A stretch of DNA of 64,000 nt from Taklimakanibacter albus (GTDB taxonomy: Bacteria; Pseudomonadota; Alphaproteobacteria; Rhizobiales; Aestuariivirgaceae). The translations under genes and the position numbers were made by a program. Location of the stretch: assembly GCF_016595235.1 (NCBI RefSeq), contig NZ_JAENHL010000007.1:2054043-2118042 (forward strand), given 5' to 3'. Positions within the stretch are counted from its first letter, which is position 1; every line of letters begins with the position of its first letter. The notes under the pieces are model-generated. The model was given only the letters and a program-made list of their open reading frames with translations, was not told the DNA's origin and ran no database searches. Shown one piece after another: positions 60,622-64,000 of this stretch.

Positions 60622-61800
60622 TCAAGGCTTGAGCACCATTTCGGTGAGCCTGACCCAGTAACTGACACCGACCGGTATCGCCTCGTCATTGAAATCGTAA
60701 GCGGGATTGTGGCACCAGGCCGTATCGCCATTGCCGAGGAAGATCATGGCGCCCGGCCGCGCCTCCAGCATGAAGGCGAAATCCTCGGCCCCCATGATCG
60801 GCTTCGCTTCCGTCTCGATCGCCTCATGCCCCATGACGTCGCGCGCCGCGGCGATGGCGAGTTGGGTTTCGGTCGAATGATTGACGGTCACCGGATATTT
60901 GCGGACATAGGACAGCGTCGCCTGGCCGCCCAGAGCCTTCGCGACACCTTCCACCGTCTCGCGGATGCGTGTCTCGGCCGCCTCACGCACCTCTTTTGAC
61001 AAAGTGCGCACCGTGCCGGCAAGCTCGGCCGAGGGCGGGATCACATTCATCGCATCGCCGGCATGGAATTTGGTGATCGAGACGACGAGGGAATCGAGCG
61101 GATCGGTGTTGCGCGCCACGATGCCTTGCAGCGCCGTGATGATCTGGGCGCCGATGAAGATCGGATCGATCGTCTGATGCGGCATGGCGGCATGACCGCC
61201 GCGTCCGGTGACGGTGATGGTGATCTCGTCAAAGGCCGCCATGAAGGCGCCGGCACGGATCGAGAAGCGGCCGACCGCGACCCCCGGCTCGTTGTGAAGG
61301 CCGAAGACCTGGGTGATGGCGAAGCGCTCCATCATGCCGTCCTCGACCATTTCGCGCCCGCCGCCACCCCCTTCCTCGGCCGGCTGGAAGATGACCGCCA
61401 CGGCGCCTTTGAAATTGCGCGTCTCGCAGAGATGGCGGGCGGCGCCGAGCAGCATGGCGGTATGGCCGTCATGGCCGCAGGCATGCATCACGCCGGTGAC
61501 CTGCGAGGCATAGTCGAGGCCGGTCGCCTCGGTGATCGGCAGCGCATCCATGTCGGATCTGAGCCCGATCACCGGGCCATCGCCATGCCGACCGCGGATC
61601 AGGCCAACGACGCCGGTGCGGCCAATGCCGGTCACCACCTCGTCACAGCCGAAGTCGCGCAACTTTCCGGCGACGAACTTCGCCGTCTCATGGACGTCGA
61701 ACATGAGTTCCGGCCGGCTGTGCAGCTGGCGCCGCCAGCCGGTGATTTCGGGATGGGTTTCGGAAACATTGTTGAGAAGGGGCATCGGACCTTGCCGCAT
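60622..61800 (-). CDS. M20 family amidohydrolase (hippurate hydrolase/HipO-like)
   Basis: A 392-residue cytoplasmic metallohydrolase. WRRQLHSRPELMFDVHETAKF, the metal-site segment MHACGHDGHTAMLLGAARHL at about 108-127, and FQPAEEGGGGGREM at about 142 define the M20D aminoacylase/carboxypeptidase branch. Substrates are N-acyl or N-aryl amino acids, or indole-amino acid conjugates in plant-associated species. A second ATG five codons in (61785) is possible. It is convergent with the polyamine-type operon and not obviously part of it. Confidence 0.9.
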   Translation of the reverse strand: MRQGPMPLLNNVSETHPEITGWRRQLHSRPELMFDVHETAKFVAGKLRDFGCDEVVTGIGRTGVVGLIRGRHGDGPVIGLRSDMDALPITEATGLDYASQVTGVMHACGHDGHTAMLLGAARHLCETRNFKGAVAVIFQPAEEGGGGGREMVEDGMMERFAITQVFGLHNEPGVAVGRFSIRAGAFMAAFDEITITVTGRGGHAAMPHQTIDPIFIGAQIITALQGIVARNTDPLDSLVVSITKFHAGDAMNVIPPSAELAGTVRTLSKEVREAAETRIRETVEGVAKALGGQATLSYVRKYPVTVNHSTETQLAIAAARDVMGHEAIETEAKPIMGAEDFAFMLEARPGAMIFLGNGDTAWCHNPAYDFNDEAIPVGVSYWVRLTEMVLKP

Positions 61801-61979
61801 GAAGGGAGGGAGGCACTGACTTAAGCCAATCGATTACAGTTTGGCAATGTGGAGATGGGGAATAGCGGCGCGCGGGTGGCGTAAAGGAAATCAGGAACGG
61901 CATTCAAAGGACTGCGAATCCCGTCAAGGCCGGAGGCTTTGACGATCGACATTTGCGTTACCTCCAAGGAGAACCTCCC

Positions 61980-62327
61980 ATGAGCAAGCTGGCAATCTCT
62001 GCAGTGACCCTCACCGTGCTGCTGTCGGCGACGGGGGCTTATGCCGCCGGTATGCTGACCGATTCCAAGGGCATGACGCTCTACACCTTCGACAAGGACA
62101 AAGGTAAGATGTCCAGCTGCTATGACGACTGCGCCAAGCACTGGCCGCCTTATCTCGTCCACAAGGGCGACAAGATGGGCAAGGACTGGGCCAAGTCGAA
62201 GCGCAAGGACGGCGCCATGCAATGGACCTATGACGGCCATCCGCTTTATTATTACATGGACGACAAGAAGGCCGGCGATGCCATGGGCGATGGCAAGGGC
62301 GGCGTCTGGCACGTCGTCAAGGAATAG
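61980..62327 (+). CDS. Small secreted protein with COG4315-type repeats
   Basis: A 115-residue exported protein with a Sec signal (KLAISAVTLTVLLSATGAYA, cleaved before AGML). Two copies of the secreted-repeat motif follow: MLTDSKGMTLYTFDKDKGKMS with CYDDCAKHWPPYL at about 24-60, and MQWTYDGHPLYYYMDDKKAGD at about 84-104. Family members are small periplasmic or lipid-linked proteins of unknown role; no lipobox is seen here. Start at 61980 with ribosome site GGAG. It stands alone, nine bases before the end of the convergent GMC gene. Confidence 0.88.
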   Translation: MSKLAISAVTLTVLLSATGAYAAGMLTDSKGMTLYTFDKDKGKMSSCYDDCAKHWPPYLVHKGDKMGKDWAKSKRKDGAMQWTYDGHPLYYYMDDKKAGDAMGDGKGGVWHVVKE

Positions 62328-62336
62328 AGAACAGCT

Positions 62337-63941
62337 TCACGTGCCGATGAGTTGAGCCGCTTTTTCGGCGATCATCACCGCCGGCGCATGGGTATTGCCG
62401 GAAACGATGGTCGGCATGATCGAGGCGTCGGCGACGCGCAGAGCCTCGATGCCGTGAACGCGCAGTGTCGGGTCGACGACGCTTTGCGCGTCGGTTCCCA
62501 TTTTCGCCGTGCCGACGGGATGGAAGATGGTCGTCGCGATATCGCCCGCCGCACGCGCCAGCTCCTCCGGCGCCTGGATTTCCACGCCCGGCTTGAACTC
62601 GACCGGCTGATAGCGGGCGAGCCGTTTCGTCTGCATCAATCGCCGCGCGATGGTGATCGATTGCGCCGCGACATCGCGGTCGCCCGCGGTTGAGAGATAA
62701 TTTGGGGCAATCTCCGGATGCGCAAAGGGATCGGCCGAGGTGATGCGCACCGAGCCGCGCGATTCCGGGCGCAGATTGCACACCGACACGGTGATCGCCG
62801 GAAAGGCATGCAAAGGCTCGCCGAAACGCTCGAGCGACAGCGGCTGGACATGGAATTCGATATTCGGTGTCGCAAATCGCGGATCCGAGCGCATGAATAT
62901 GCCGAGCTGGCTCGGCGCCATCGCCATCGGCCCCGAGCGCCGGAAAGCATATTCGAGCGCGATGCCGAGCTTGCCCGAAAGCCGCGCCTGTCTTTCGTTC
63001 AAGGTGGCGGCGCCCGTTATCTTGAACGCCGTGCGGATCTGCAGATGGTCCTGCAGATTTTCACCGACGCCTGAAAGCTCATGCAGCACCGGAATGCCAT
63101 GCCGGCCGAGCAGCGCCGACGGGCCGATGCCTGACAACTGCAGGAGCTGCGGCGAGCCGATGGCGCCTGCCGACAGAACAAGCTCCTTGCCGATGCCGAG
63201 ACGGACGGTTTCGCCTTTGAGCTTCAGCTCGAGTCCGCTGGCGCGTTTGCCGTCGAACAGGATGCGTTCAGCCTGTGCGTAACTCAAAATGGTAAGATTG
63301 GAACGATGCCGCACTGGGGCCAGAAAGGCGCGCACGGCATTGAAGCGGAAGCCGGCTTTCTGATTCACTTCGAAATAGGATGAGCCGAAATTATCCCCGC
63401 CATTGAAATCATCGATCTTCGGCACGCCCAATTCTTCCGCGGCTTCCCGCACCGCATCGAGGATCGGCCAGGACAGCCGCTGCCGCTCGACCCGCAATTC
63501 GCCATCCTGGCCGTGAAACGGCCCGTCCAACGCATGGTGATGCTCCGACTTGCGGAACAGCGGCAGCACGTTTTCCCAGCTCCAGCCGGGATTGCCGAGC
63601 TGCTGCCAGTGATCATAGTCGGCCGCCTGGCCGCGCATATAGATCATGCCGTTGATGGACGAGCAGCCGCCCATCACCTTGCCGCGCGGATAAACCAGCG
63701 AACGCCCATTGAGCCCGGTTTCCGCCACCGTCTTGTAACCCCAATCGGTGCGCGGATTGCCCATGCAATAGAGATAGCCGATGGGAATGTGGATCCAGTG
63801 ATAGTTGTCGGAGCCGCCGGCCTCGAGCAGTAACACGCGATTGCGTGAGCTTGCGCTCAAGCGGTTGGCGAGCACGCAGCCCGCCGAGCCGGCGCCGATG
63901 ATCACATAATCCCAGGTCCCGAGATGGCGCCGTTGCGTCAC
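62337..63941 (-). CDS. GMC family FAD-dependent oxidoreductase (choline dehydrogenase-like)
   Basis: A 534-residue flavoprotein. The FAD-binding GAGSAGCVLANRLS is at about 17-30, GMC signature 1 PRGKVMGGCSSINGMIYMRG at about 84, signature 2 GAIGSPQLLQLSGIG at about 259, and the catalytic region has FHPVGTAKMG and SGNTHAPAVMIAEKAA with the paired His and Asn-His residues. It starts with GTG, overlapping the TGA of the upstream partial gene. It oxidises an alcohol, possibly choline, a polyol or an aromatic alcohol. Confidence 0.93.
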   Translation of the reverse strand: MTQRRHLGTWDYVIIGAGSAGCVLANRLSASSRNRVLLLEAGGSDNYHWIHIPIGYLYCMGNPRTDWGYKTVAETGLNGRSLVYPRGKVMGGCSSINGMIYMRGQAADYDHWQQLGNPGWSWENVLPLFRKSEHHHALDGPFHGQDGELRVERQRLSWPILDAVREAAEELGVPKIDDFNGGDNFGSSYFEVNQKAGFRFNAVRAFLAPVRHRSNLTILSYAQAERILFDGKRASGLELKLKGETVRLGIGKELVLSAGAIGSPQLLQLSGIGPSALLGRHGIPVLHELSGVGENLQDHLQIRTAFKITGAATLNERQARLSGKLGIALEYAFRRSGPMAMAPSQLGIFMRSDPRFATPNIEFHVQPLSLERFGEPLHAFPAITVSVCNLRPESRGSVRITSADPFAHPEIAPNYLSTAGDRDVAAQSITIARRLMQTKRLARYQPVEFKPGVEIQAPEELARAAGDIATTIFHPVGTAKMGTDAQSVVDPTLRVHGIEALRVADASIMPTIVSGNTHAPAVMIAEKAAQLIGT

Positions 63942-64000
63942 GAAATCTCCGATCGATAGGCCTTCCAGCGCCGTGGCAGCATTTCGGCCAGATCAAGATA
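63938..64000 (-). CDS. 3' end of an unidentified gene running off the window
   Basis: The last 20 codons and TGA of an open frame (ending LAEMLPRRWKAYRSEIS) overlap the GTG start of the GMC gene (GTGA), which is typical of translational coupling and supports it being real. Too little is present to assign a family. It is upstream of, and probably co-transcribed with, the GMC oxidoreductase. Confidence 0.5.
   Translation of the reverse strand, partial: YLDLAEMLPRRWKAYRSEIS

Overview
The window is a GC-rich bacterial chromosome segment that is almost fully coding. It has no rRNA, tRNA, phage, insertion sequence or CRISPR array that I can recognise. Many solute-binding-protein ABC importers, each next to an IclR/GntR/LysR/LuxR/XRE-type regulator and one or two oxidoreductases, together with rhizobial-style palindromic repeats, point to a soil or plant-associated alphaproteobacterium of the Hyphomicrobiales (Rhizobiales). 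Genus cannot be called from the sequence alone.

Layout. 1-2812: sugar ABC permeases (MalF/MalG type) and an aldose epimerase in a translationally coupled operon. 2813-9162: an apparent insertion carrying an RND efflux pump, its adaptor, a TetR regulator with two palindromic operators, and a second FabF-type ketoacyl synthase. It is bounded by a diverged duplicate of the epimerase 3' end. 9433-13746: lipid kinase, MltB-like transglycosylase, UgpC/MalK-type ATPase and an IclR regulator. 13760-16977: LuxR regulator, ethanolamine-type permease, SDR. 16964-24564: oligopeptide-type ABC operon (binding protein, two permeases, fused DppD-DppF ATPase, tandem DUF427 protein) with a divergent LysR gene.

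24561-36080 is the most notable region: an eleven-gene, single-strand short-chain amide locus. It runs amiC (amide sensor), amiR (ANTAR antiterminator), a leader with hairpins and an intrinsic terminator, a five-gene HAAT-family ABC importer (UrtABCDE/FmdDEF-like), amiE (aliphatic amidase), a MoxR AAA+ ATPase plus VWA protein pair (NorQ/NorD, CbbQ/CbbO type), and an aquaporin-family channel with a non-water selectivity filter.

36552-38588 is a membrane protein with a GYF_2-like domain and a ClpP-like domain that has lost its serine. 38621-44986 holds a quinone-reductase-like MDR protein and a GntR-controlled sugar ABC operon with SMP-30 lactonase and SDR. 45013-45720 has two tandem small four-cysteine secreted paralogues. 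45814-53524 (minus strand) has a D-threonine-aldolase/KduD-like SDR/polar amino acid ABC operon (no ATPase) and a ribose-type ABC operon; both promoters carry related AT-rich operators, probably for the divergent GntR gene at 53604. 54419-60615 has an XRE-cupin regulator, a group II PLP decarboxylase and a spermidine/putrescine-type ABC importer. 60622-64000 has an M20 amidohydrolase, a small secreted-repeat protein, a GMC oxidoreductase and the 3' end of another gene.
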